Source of the DNA: Fonsecaea monophora
Lineage: Eukaryota > Ascomycota > Eurotiomycetes > Chaetothyriales > Herpotrichiellaceae
Assembly: GCF_001642475.1 (NCBI RefSeq)
Contig: NW_019173947.1
Coordinates: 337,292-401,291 of the forward strand
DNA length: 64,000 nucleotides
Reading direction: 5' to 3'
Positions 1 through 9,023 of the stretch are shown in pieces (position 1 is the stretch's first letter; each line of letters opens with the position of its first letter). Below the pieces are notes generated by a model. The model was not told the origin of the DNA. It worked only from the letters and a program-made list of their open reading frames with translations, and made no database searches. Both the position numbers and the translations under genes were made by a program.

Positions 1-1326
1 GTATGTAGTCCAAGGACAGAGACAGACCGCAGGGGAAGAACAGGTCGGAAGAATCGCGAACAAACTCCCATTGCTGCCCTTGATCTGGCTGACTCCTGCT
101 ATAAGAATAAATGAGTAGCCATGTTTCCATTCCCTGGTAGACCGGGCGTCGCTGCTGCATGGCTCGTCATGAAAGTGCAGCCGCAGTTTCCGAACGACCA
201 ATTCGAGGATCTGCAATAATTCTTGTATCGATCCATTCAGCCTGGTACGAACACAAACCATTTAAATGTCCGTTTCGAGAAGGTTGGGCCTACTACTTCG
301 AGGCAGGAGTCACGAAGTGAAGGTCTTTCTCAAGCCACCACAATCACCATTCGCTCCAAGTACTTGGTACATAACTTGTCCATGCACCTTGTTGGCGGTT
401 GTGGTTCAACACGTCTCTCTCCCTCTCCAATGATAAGATGTGCCTGACCAGAGTGACTGGCCTGCACTTTTCCATTCACGGGAGATGGCGTGACCAGAAG
501 ACCCGGATTAGGCTCATGCACGTCCTGTTGGAGAAGTGCAGACATTCCCGAATCCGTTTCGCCTGGGCGCTAACAAAATTCAATGCTCGGTCCTAGTACA
601 TAATCTGGATCGGACTTTGTCCAACGAGGTGGCGGAACCCACCACCTCGATGCGTCGCAGCATGGTAATTGTCGTCATCAGAGCGCGCATAGCTAGAGTG
701 ATGTATGTGTGATTGCCGCGGTCGGCATTTCTCGAGATGTGATTCTGGACTTGTATTTTTCCGTCGATGCCGGATCTCACAATAAGACAGAAATGGCTCG
801 AGGCAAGATTCGTGGACGGGGGCGCTTTGAGATTCGTGGCTCAACAGAGGCTTCAGCGATGTCGATGCTCGGCGATTACCTCATGTACCGTGCAAGTGAT
901 CCTTATTGGTCGCCGACAGGGCATTGTCATGAAGCTTGAGGGTAGTTCATGACTTATCTTGCTAGAGGCTGATGGTGACAGAGCTCGGGATAAATACTTG
1001 GTACATGTAGTTGTAGTCACTCAACACACGCTGGATAGATCCCAAGTGTACCTCGTACGTGGTCTTATTTGATGGAATAATGTTATTCCGCAATGCTCCT
1101 CTTTCTCATGTCGCGGGGCTGTAAACAGTTAGTTCACTGTGGCTGTTGCCAGAAGTAGCTTAGGATCGACTCCACTCGCAGGAACCAGTTGCTGGGAAGT
1201 ATGAGACAATATCTTGCGGAATCCACATGAGGACCTGGGTGAACAGTCGCCAGGTATGGTAGAGCTTCTGCCTTTCTTTTCTGTCCTCTGAAGATTGTAA
1301 TGATGTATGTATCTGTGACTAAACCT
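1..1326. other. Intergenic, no gene recognised
   Basis: No open frame here looks like a known protein, and none continues convincingly across plausible splice sites. The only structure noted is an exact 12-bp repeat, TACTTGGTACAT, at 361-372 and 995-1006. Variants of this GGTAC-rich element recur in other spacers (around 19100, 54290 and 58925). The right end is the 3' flank of the GH39 gene. Confidence 0.5.
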
Positions 1327-2949
1327 CTACGAAACTCCATCGAGCACGATCAAAGACACACCCTGCCGAGGAAGAGAAAACGACAAGGTTGTGGTGGAAT
1401 CTCTCGTACCAATCTCCGTCTCGCGGTCCTCCAGCGTGGTCAGTTGAGCCGCTTCAGACAGCTGCGTATATTCCTCGCTCGACGGCGCTTGTGGAGAACC
1501 CATTGCTTTCCACTTTGTATATGCGTTACTGTGATGCTCGTCAATGCGGTAGTGCTTCAGTCGACTACTCCTCGGCGAGTTCCATTTGAGTCCTTGCAGA
1601 GAGATGTCCACGTTGGCCACCTCCCCTGGTTGATCGTCATCATGGTAATGCCACACGAAGATGCTCAGTCTGTCCCCATCCAAGGTGGCAGCAGCACCGA
1701 CATCCGGTCCGTTTCGCACGCTGTTCTGAAGAATGCTTTCCAGCTGGACCTGTCCTTCACTCTCGGTCTCGAGTCGCGATCCTCCCATCTTCGCAAACAT
1801 TCTGAACACATTGAGAACGGGCAGGTCAATGTCGTTGGTCGCAAGGACCCGAAATCCCGCAAAGTATGGTTGATCCTCGAACTCGAATGCCCAGGTCAGA
1901 GCTCCTTCAAGATTGACCCCGTGTCGAGCGGCAAGGTCTTGCTTGCGGATAAAGCTGGCGGCCGTGTAGGACGAATACATGGTCCCATTGCGATATCCCA
2001 GCTGCGGACCCTGAGCCGCTGCGGCGCCCTCTGGGTCTGACTCCCCAATGACGATGGGCTTGTCCTTGAGTTCGGGGAACGAGGCAATGATCCCGAAAGA
2101 CTCGTCGATGATGTGGAGCTGTCGACCGACATTCATGCGAACGTGCTGCGACGCCTCGATAAACTCGGGTTTTCCCTTGGCGTGGAACGAGGTAAAGTCG
2201 AGAGGAGAGCCTGTCTTTCCCGTCACATAGTTCTTGCCTCGTAGGCAGTGCTCGAAGAACCTCCGGAGGTACTCTGGTCCACCGTCGGCCGTTTCAGGAC
2301 CACCAACCAAGGCAGTGGGTAGAGCCCTCCGCACGTTCTCGACGGTGTAGTCGTAGAGCTTACAGTATTCCTCGTGGGTTCCTTGCCAGTAACCGATGTT
2401 GGGTTCGTTCCAGGTCTCCCAGTACCAGGTCTCGGCTTCCGCCTTGCCGTATTTATCGACCACATGCTTGGTCCACTGGTAGACGAGCTCCCCCCACTTC
2501 TCGTAGTCCTTGGGGGGATACGTCCAGCCCGTGAAGACTTCTTTGTAAGAAGCCGTCGGCGTCCACGAGTGTTGGTACGGCTGGGGATTGGTCGACATGG
2601 CCTCGGGCATGAATCCGAACTGGACGTAGGGCTTGACGTTGCGCGACAGCCACGTGTCGTAGATCTGGTCGATGATGGTCCAGTCGTAGATGGGGTTTCC
2701 CGCCGCGTCCTCGGTGTAGACGTTCGTGCTCCCCCATTTCAGGGCATGGACCCCCTTGCCCGTGGTGAATTGATTGTGGACGCGGAAAAAGACCTGGTCA
2801 CTTCCCAGTTGGCCCAGTTTCTTGATCAACTTCTCGCCGTCTTTCATGTAGACGTAGTTGGGTTCGTCGCATCCAAAGAATCTGTAGATGGGCTTAAATG
2901 GCCCTTGTCTCTTGTCTCCATGGACGGTTATTGGTACGTGGAGTGGCAT
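1327..2949 (-). CDS. Glycoside hydrolase family 39 (beta-xylosidase-like)
   Basis: Single-exon gene of 540 aa. The fold is the GH39 (clan GH-A) barrel. The acid/base motif WNEPN lies at about residues 180-184 (Glu182) and the likely nucleophile is Glu303 in IGESDP. The segment from about residue 345 (LTWAFEFEDQPYFAGFR) is typical of fungal GH39 proteins. Family members hydrolyse beta-xylosides or related glycosides with retention of configuration. There is no signal peptide (the N-terminus MPLHVPITVHG is not hydrophobic), so the enzyme probably acts inside the cell on imported oligosaccharides or glycosides. It is divergent from the Zn2Cys6 gene at 3722 across a 772-bp spacer, which suggests that gene may control it. 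The exact substrate cannot be read from sequence. A long antisense frame here is a shadow. Confidence 0.9.
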   Translation of the reverse strand: MPLHVPITVHGDKRQGPFKPIYRFFGCDEPNYVYMKDGEKLIKKLGQLGSDQVFFRVHNQFTTGKGVHALKWGSTNVYTEDAAGNPIYDWTIIDQIYDTWLSRNVKPYVQFGFMPEAMSTNPQPYQHSWTPTASYKEVFTGWTYPPKDYEKWGELVYQWTKHVVDKYGKAEAETWYWETWNEPNIGYWQGTHEEYCKLYDYTVENVRRALPTALVGGPETADGGPEYLRRFFEHCLRGKNYVTGKTGSPLDFTSFHAKGKPEFIEASQHVRMNVGRQLHIIDESFGIIASFPELKDKPIVIGESDPEGAAAAQGPQLGYRNGTMYSSYTAASFIRKQDLAARHGVNLEGALTWAFEFEDQPYFAGFRVLATNDIDLPVLNVFRMFAKMGGSRLETESEGQVQLESILQNSVRNGPDVGAAATLDGDRLSIFVWHYHDDDQPGEVANVDISLQGLKWNSPRSSRLKHYRIDEHHSNAYTKWKAMGSPQAPSSEEYTQLSEAAQLTTLEDRETEIGTRDSTTTLSFSLPRQGVSLIVLDGVS

Positions 2950-3529
2950 CTTGCTTCCTTATTGACAGTGGATAGTGGTAGTCCGATACTGAGATGCTTT
3001 CTTTTGGTGCAAAGGTGCCATTACATACTTGTATGTATTAGACGCAGGTCGTCTGATTGCCCACCACCGGAGAATTGCCTCGAGTGGGGAAGCCCGGGTC
3101 TTCTTGAAGCCTCTACCAGCAGAAACCATGGAGTGATATCCTGTGGTGGCCATGATGCCTCTCCTATGCCCATCAACGACGGCCATCCCCGAGTGGTATG
3201 TAATGTAGTTCGCACTTTCTCCGATGCTGCATTCTCCAACCGACCTCGGCACGCATTAAGCAGATCATGCGGAGTGGCCAATAGGCAGAGTAGATGCATG
3301 TTCTAGTTGGTGTCTAACTCGAAATAGCCTGTGATTGACGTTCATAGCCTAAAATCCTTGCTCTCATCCTGGTTTGACGGGGGTTCCACGACGATACTTT
3401 CACACTTTCCTCATACCACGGGTGGAGGCCGACATGTTGGACCACATAGACTCAGAGGGGAGCCGATATCCGTTGTGCCGTTCTCGCCTGAATGTGAGAC
3501 TACCCCAAGAAATGGAATGCTCTGGGTAG

Positions 3530-3586
3530 GGACTCACATGGCTTTACCTCGCCGATCACGGCGACCTTCCGGACTCACATGGCTTT
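3530..3586. repeat. 16-bp direct repeat flanking a palindrome
   Basis: GGACTCACATGGCTTT occurs exactly at 3530-3545 and again at 3571-3586, a 41-bp offset. The CGCCG-N4-CGGCG palindrome lies between the copies. It is 136-192 bp upstream of the regulator's start codon. It could be a small tandem duplication or a regulatory module. Confidence 0.85.
3550..3563. promoter_or_regulatory. CCG-N4-CGG palindrome, candidate Zn2Cys6 site
   Basis: The sequence is CGCCG, ATCA, CGGCG: a perfect 5-bp inverted repeat with a 4-bp centre. CCG-N4-CGG is the everted half-site arrangement bound by Leu3-type Zn2Cys6 proteins. It is 159 bp upstream of the Zn2Cys6 gene start at 3722, so autoregulation, or control of the divergent GH39 gene, is a reasonable inference. 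No binding evidence exists in the sequence itself. Confidence 0.4.
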
Positions 3587-3721
3587 CAGATGGCCTTCCT
3601 CCAGCATATCTCGCTGGCACTCCGAACTTCACGAATTCAGGAGTAAGGATCCCGCCCCCCACAGAAACCAGTCCTTTGGGTCTCAGTCACCAGGTAAAAC
3701 ATTCCATGTGATACGCGAGGG

Positions 3722-5714
3722 ATGCTGCCTTACAAGAGCCGTGCCTGTGAGTCTTCTTCAGCCACTCCAGAAGCTAAAGCATGGGCAACGATGCTCATCG
3801 TCGTCAAGGTACAGAATGTAAAAAGCACAAGGTGCGCTGCGATCAGTCTCCCGGACAGCCAAGCTGCGCACGATGCCGAAAGTATGGCTATCGTTGCGTC
3901 AGCAGCAACAAGCTGGAGAGGATCTTTGAGGATGACCAAGAGTATGTGCTCTGTCCACTGTGCGAGGATTGAATGAAACCTGACACGACAAATCTTGAAG
4001 CTGGAAGAAAGAGGCCGAGACCAACATCGTCCAGCTCCAGGCTGCGGTGACTGAGATACTCCAGAGAAACTGTATGCCGCCTCTATCCTCATTCCCTACA
4101 AGCCTTACAGAGCCAGTCAACTCCGACCGTCTCAAGTTGGGGGGCTTTGTTGCTGCAGCGACCAAGGATAGTCGCGAAGTCAGAACTCGGGAGACGTCTC
4201 AGGAACCAACAGCAGAACAGGAACTTGTCTCTGCACCCATGCGCAGTCTATTCGAAGTCACAAAGCTGAGGAATATCCGCAGTGATGTGTCCCAGCACAG
4301 GATTGCAAAGACGCCCGAGGACGATTTGATCTCTCGCGGAGCCCTGCCTCACCATGTCGCCAGGGAACTGTTTTCCTTCTTTGACACGACCATGAACCAT
4401 ATCCTCTGGGGAGGAATTGCCCTTGTCCACCGCGACCTCGAGTCTGCTCGGAGATCTTCTTCTCTGCTCTGTGCCGCCATCCTTGCTGTGGCCGCATTGC
4501 ACATCCCGCAGGGGGAAGAGATGTTTGAATTCTGCTATTCAGAATTTGTCTCCCTGATCTCCGGGTCCCTCATCTACCGCGACCACAACCTGGACGACAT
4601 TCGAGCTCTCTGCATTGGTGCCTTTTGGCTCTCAGATCTCAGCTGGAAACTCTCTGGAGTCGCCGTTCGGATTGCGACCGAGCTGAACCTCCATCAAGCC
4701 TTCCACAAGATGCAACGAGGCGAGCCCGATCAACACGAGCGAGCGCAGCTGTGGTATCTCCTCTACGTGTGTGACCATCACTACAGCATTGCATATGGTC
4801 GTCCTCCCGTCATCCACGACAATGCTGCAATCAAAGGCTACGAGTCTTTCTTGAGCTCACCCATGGCCGGGCCAGCAGACATGAGACTGATGGCTCAGGT
4901 GGCCCTGTTCATTGTGCTGACCAATGCGTATCACACCTTTGGGTCGGACAGCCAGCAACCGCTGAATGAGGAGGACTTTAACACTTTGAGAGCCTTCTGC
5001 TTGGAGGTAGAAGGGTGGCGGATGAAATGGCAACCCAGAATCGGTGAGATACCCTGCTCAATACCGGCCTGAATAGAGAGGGATGATACTAATAGCTCAG
5101 CTCCCAATCCGTACGTCGGCACGTACCCATCCAAGGGCGTTGTACTGCACTACCATTTCGCCAAACTACAGCTCAACTCTCTCGCTCTGCGGGCAATATC
5201 GCCCAACCATCAGTTCTCCCTAGATCGTAGAGAAGCGGCCAACTCGGCCATTGCCTCTGCCATGTCCACCATGAACTTGGTCCTGCACGAGCCAGACATC
5301 CGCAATGCCGTCGCGCGCGTGACCCTGTTCAAGCATACCATGATCGCGTTCGCCGCCGTGTTTCTGCTCAAGGTCGTGTGGAGCTGGAACTCGGCGTCGC
5401 TGAACATTGAGAGGCGACAGGTTCTGGATCTTGTGCAGGCCGTGGTGGACTTGATGTCGAACGCCCAAGCCAGCCGGAGACACTTGTGTCGCCATATAGC
5501 GACGGGCTTGAGCAAGATGATCTCCAGACTGAAGGCGAAACCCCTCTACCAGGCACGACGCGACGGGGACCACCATCCTCTCAACATTCCAGCCGACATG
5601 GAGGACGATTCCTACGGGCCGATGAGTGAGAATGTCTCCTCGGACGCTTTTGGGTTCGATGAGGATTGGATGCTCACATCGTCCATTGACCCGTTTTGCT
5701 TTTCCATTACATAG
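3722..5714 (+). CDS. Zn2Cys6 transcription factor (next to GH39)
   Basis: Four exons: 3722-3746, 3809-3941, 4001-5043 and 5101-5714, giving 604 aa. Intron 1 (62 bp) splits the first cysteine codon. Splicing it restores the cluster CTECKKHKVRC, followed by C-x8-C-x2-C-x6-C, with cysteines at residues 9, 12, 19, 28, 31 and 38. A short coiled-coil-like stretch follows the cluster (WKKEAETNIVQLQAAVTEI). The middle and C-terminal part resembles the fungal-specific regulatory domain. Intron 2 (59 bp) and intron 3 (57 bp, branch-like CTAAT before the acceptor) have canonical ends. The protein is nuclear and DNA-binding by family. Position suggests control of the GH39 gene, the permease at 6179, or both. 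The start is fixed by the short exon 1 that supplies the first Cys. Confidence 0.88.
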
Positions 5715-6067
5715 GCTTCCATACCAGGGCATTGGGCGAGAGAAGACCATTAGATATCCAACCAACCATACCGTACTCCTTCCTTGCCACATAAATAAAG
5801 CGGGCCCTCTAACGTCTACCGTGTACCGTCCCTTTTCCTTTTCATCACATTCAAAGGGAAAATTGCCGATTTGCCGCCAGGGCCTCGCACTTCCTCCGAA
5901 CTTGCACATCAGGTGGCCCGGAGGTTCTGCGAGACCCACGCCACTTTCACCGACAGGCTCGACGGCTCAAACTACTTGTGACCTGACTTTTCCCCGGACA
6001 AATTCCCCCAAAGTCCCCGCAGAATGCAGCCTCGCCGAAAGGGGTAAGAGAAGTGCCCTTCGACCCA

Positions 6068-6090
6068 CCCGACCTTCCCCCAAGGTCGGG
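6068..6090. promoter_or_regulatory. 9-bp inverted repeat abutting the TATA box; contains CCGAC-N11-GTCGG
   Basis: The left arm CCCGACCTT (6068-6076), spacer CCCCC and right arm AAGGTCGGG (6082-6090) are exactly complementary. The core is CCGAC (6069-6073), 11 bp, GTCGG (6085-6089). It ends 2 bp before the TATA-like run and 88 bp before the permease start. The same CCGAC-N11-GTCGG spacing occurs at 36737-36757 upstream of the other Dal5-family permease. I infer a shared operator for a dimeric Zn2Cys6 regulator. Confidence 0.55.
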
Positions 6091-6092
6091 CC

Positions 6093-6099
6093 TATATAT
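6093..6099 (+). promoter_or_regulatory. TATA box of the Dal5-type permease
   Basis: TATATAT lies 80 bp upstream of the start codon at 6179 and directly after the inverted repeat at 6068-6090. Confidence 0.55.
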
Positions 6100-6178
6100 C
6101 TATCGAGAGAGAGACGCTCTTCAACTTCCTCTGTTTTGTGTGCTCAACGCTTGTTTATCATTCTGGTCGAACGAAGCC

Positions 6179-8587
6179 ATGGATTCAAAGCCGATCCAGC
6201 ATGTCGAAGAGCTCGAGAGCTCCCCCTCCCATGACGCTCAAGCACGGGCAGAAGACCTCGTCCCGGAGACGCCCACGGCGAAGAAGAACTGGAGGAGCTA
6301 CATCTGGGACTCGTTGGACAAGTCTCCCGAAGAACGCAAGTTTGTCTTCAAACTCGACTGCGCGCTGTTGACGTTTGGGTGTCTGGGTAAGGGACGTTTC
6401 GAGACAGGAAAAAGCAAACTGTTTTGCTAATGTCGACACGAAGGTTACTTTATCAAGTACCTCGACCAGGCCAACTTGAACAATGCCTTTGTCTCGGGAA
6501 TGTAAGAGCGAGGAGAAGAAGAAAGAAGACGCTTCGGCAAAGTTCAAAGCTGACAGCAACGACAGGAAGGAGGATCTCAACCTCTACGGCAACCAGCTGA
6601 ACTATATGCAGACGTGCTATTCGGCTGGATATGTCATTGGCGGCTTGCCGACCAATATGATCCTCACGCGTGTGAGACCGTCTATCTTTATCCCGTGCAT
6701 GGAGGTTCGTCAATACTCACCACTCTCACCTTCTTGTCGAGTTGGTGGTTGTCTGACAACAGCGTGTGTAGCTTCTATGGACCATCTGCACCATGGCGTC
6801 TTCACGAGCATCGTCTGCTCATCAATTCTACGCAATCCGCTTCTTTGTCGGCAAGTCTCCCTCGTCGACGTGTCGTATACCCAAAAGTCGAGAACATATT
6901 CCTTTCTAGGTAACTAGCTGACCAACCCCCCCTTTTCTCAGGACTTTTCGAAAGCGCTCTCTATCCCGGCATGATATACATTATTGGATCCTGGTATCGA
7001 TCAGACGAGCTGGCCAAGAGATCCTGCATCTTCCAGGCCGCGTATCCCATCGGCACCATGTTCTCTGGATATCTGATGGCGGCGGTCTACCACTTGGAAG
7101 GCGTTGGAGGTCTTCGGGGGTGGCAGTGGTATGTCCACCGACATCATCGCCACAACTTACAGAGCTCTGACTGATATCGACGTGCAGGCTGTATATCATG
7201 GACGGCGTCATTTCACTCCCCATCGCCCTCGCAGGCTTCTTCATGCTCCCAGACTTTCCTGATATCACTCGTGCGTGGTACTTTACGCCGCAGGTCAGTT
7301 GGAACTCCACACAGCCAGGCCCAATACCATGGAAATATGTCGGATCTAACATTCTGTTTCATTGTCTGGCGCTATAGGACATCGCCCTCGCTCGAAAGCG
7401 CATCCAGCTCGAAGGTCGCGCGACCCGTCAGCCGTACACGCGCGCCAAGTTCTGGAAGATTTTGACCTCGTGGCACATTTGGTGTCTGATTCCTCTCTAC
7501 GTGTAAGTCAAGTCGAGAGTCTTTTTGCTGGTGGTGGTGGTGGTGGTGGTGGTGGTGGTGGTCTTCGTGTCACTCGTGTAGAGGCTGATGCCCCGGCCAG
7601 GTGCTGGAACAACGGCGGCGCCTCTGGACAGCCCGTCTTTGCCCAGTTTCTCAAGGACTCGACAAGCCCAAAATACACGGTGCCGCAGATCAACAACTAC
7701 CCCACGTCGACGTACGGGGTGCAGATCTTTTGCACCCTCGTCTTTGCGTGGACGTCGGACTCGGTCCTGAAGGGTCGGAGGTGGCCCTCGATCATTATCG
7801 GCGGGGTGAGTTCTTCCCGGACAGAAAAGAGAGAGAGAGAGAGAGAGAGGGAGGGAAAAGACGCTCTCTTCCCTCCTTGACTGTTTACGCGGCTGCTGCT
7901 GACTGTGCTTGTGTGTTGGAAGATATTCAATATCGTCTGCTACACGTCCCTCTGGATCTGGAATATCCCCAATGGCTGGCGCTGGGCGTGCTACATCCTG
8001 ATGGGCGTCGGGGCGGCACTGGCGGGAATCATCATGAGGTATGCCCCCTACCCGCTACCCACTACCCACTATCCAAGGAATCCCACCTTCCTCCTCCACG
8101 TCGCTGTTCTTCTGACTCTGTACGTGTATAGCTGGGCCCACGAAATCTGCTCGGCCGACAACGAAGAGCGCGCCATGGTCACGGGCGGCATGAACCAGAT
8201 GGCCTATGTCATCCAGATCTGGCTGCCCCTGATCGTGTGGCAGCAGGTCGACGCGCCGCGCTACGCCGCCGGGTTCGCCACCGTGCTGTTCATCGGCGGG
8301 CCGGGAATGGTCGGGTTGGCCCTGTTGACGCTGTGGTTCCACACGAGGGAGAAGAAGAGGTGAGTAAATCGACCCAGTCAGAGGGCACAGAAAAAGACAG
8401 ACAGGCAGAGTAATTCGTCTGCTTTGCGCGCCATCTATGCCCCCTTTCTTTTTGCTTCTGAATGGGCGACAGCGATGAGACTGACCGGTGACAAATGTGT
8501 GCTGTTGGCGTGTTGACCAGACTGGCTGCCGAACGAGAATTAATACATCCGCAAGCGTCCTTGGCTGGGAAAGAGGCCGTCGTCTGA
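6179..8587 (+). CDS. MFS permease, allantoate/pantothenate (Dal5/Liz1) family
   Basis: Eleven exons: 6179-6386, 6444-6501, 6566-6704, 6772-6850, 6942-7128, 7188-7293, 7378-7502, 7601-7805, 7923-8038, 8132-8359 and 8521-8587, giving 505 aa. After a hydrophilic N-terminus comes the family signature around FIKYLDQANLNNAFVSGM, then about 12 membrane segments, including GLFESALYPGMIYIIGSWY and CWNNGGASGQPVFAQF. Family members are plasma-membrane symporters for small anions such as allantoate, pantothenate, nicotinate or sugar acids; the substrate is not determinable here. Intron 4 (6851-6941) uses a GC donor (GCAAGT). Introns 7 and 8 carry TGG and AG microsatellites. The gene is tandem with the regulator ending at 5714 and convergent with the regulator at 9024-10742. 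Confidence 0.9.
7529..7561 (+). repeat. (TGG)11 microsatellite in intron 7
   Basis: Eleven TGG units lie inside intron 7 (7503-7600) of the Dal5-type permease. It is G-rich on the transcribed-sense strand. Length variation between strains is likely and would not change the protein unless splicing is affected. Confidence 0.95.
7828..7849 (+). repeat. (AG)11 microsatellite in intron 8
   Basis: An AG dinucleotide run in intron 8 (7806-7922) of the same permease gene. Confidence 0.95.
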
Positions 8588-9023
8588 CTCCTCGACATCA
8601 CTTCGACATCTTCAGGGGGGGTATCATGGCCAGTCTACAGTCAAGGCTATATCCCTTCTGACTGAGTGCAACAGGTTTGTTAGTCTGGCATTGACATGAC
8701 ATGAGATGAGATGACATGATATGATATGCTTTATGAGTAGGGGGTTGGTGGAGGGATTGCATGCGTGTGTGCGGGTGGACAAAGCAAAGAAAAGCAAAGG
8801 ATGGAACGAGACATGATCCATGATACATGATATCATATAGTTATGCTTTGAAAAGGATAATAACAGATCCGGCTTTTGATTGTGCACCCTTCACTCCCGA
8901 GTCGAAAATATTACCTCTTCGCCTGGTTCTGTTGCTAAGAATCCTCTTTCGTTCTTGCTAGTTTTATTTCTGCGTAACGCTGTCCACAGCCGCGGGCATT
9001 GAGATAAAAGACACGTGAAACCA
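8588..9023. other. Convergent 3' region
   Basis: This 436-bp spacer lies between convergent genes. It contains a degenerate pentamer run (ATGAN-type units, about 8693-8728). No gene is seen. Confidence 0.6.
8693..8728 (+). repeat. Degenerate ATGAN pentamer run
   Basis: About seven successive pentamers of the form ATGAC, ATGAG or ATGAT make a simple-sequence tract in the shared 3' region. Confidence 0.7.

Larger units (their letters stand above)
2950..3721. other. Divergent promoter region, GH39 / Zn2Cys6 regulator
   Basis: This 772-bp spacer separates two divergent genes and must carry both promoters. It contains a 16-bp direct repeat and a CCG-N4-CGG palindrome (listed separately), both nearer to the regulator. 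No coding frame is supported. Confidence 0.6.
5715..6178. other. Promoter region of the Dal5-type permease
   Basis: This 464-bp spacer holds a TATA-like box at 6093-6099 and, directly upstream, a perfect 9-bp inverted repeat (listed separately). A polypyrimidine-rich leader follows before the start at 6179. No gene is seen. Confidence 0.6.

Noticed and set aside
3086..3275. CreA-like SYGGRG sites upstream of GH39
   Set aside because: Such degenerate 6-mers are expected about once per 250 bp by chance, so they carry no weight here.
2374..3306. 310-aa plus-strand open frame opposite GH39
   Set aside because: Antisense shadow of the GH39 gene; no recognisable motifs and composition typical of a reverse-strand frame.
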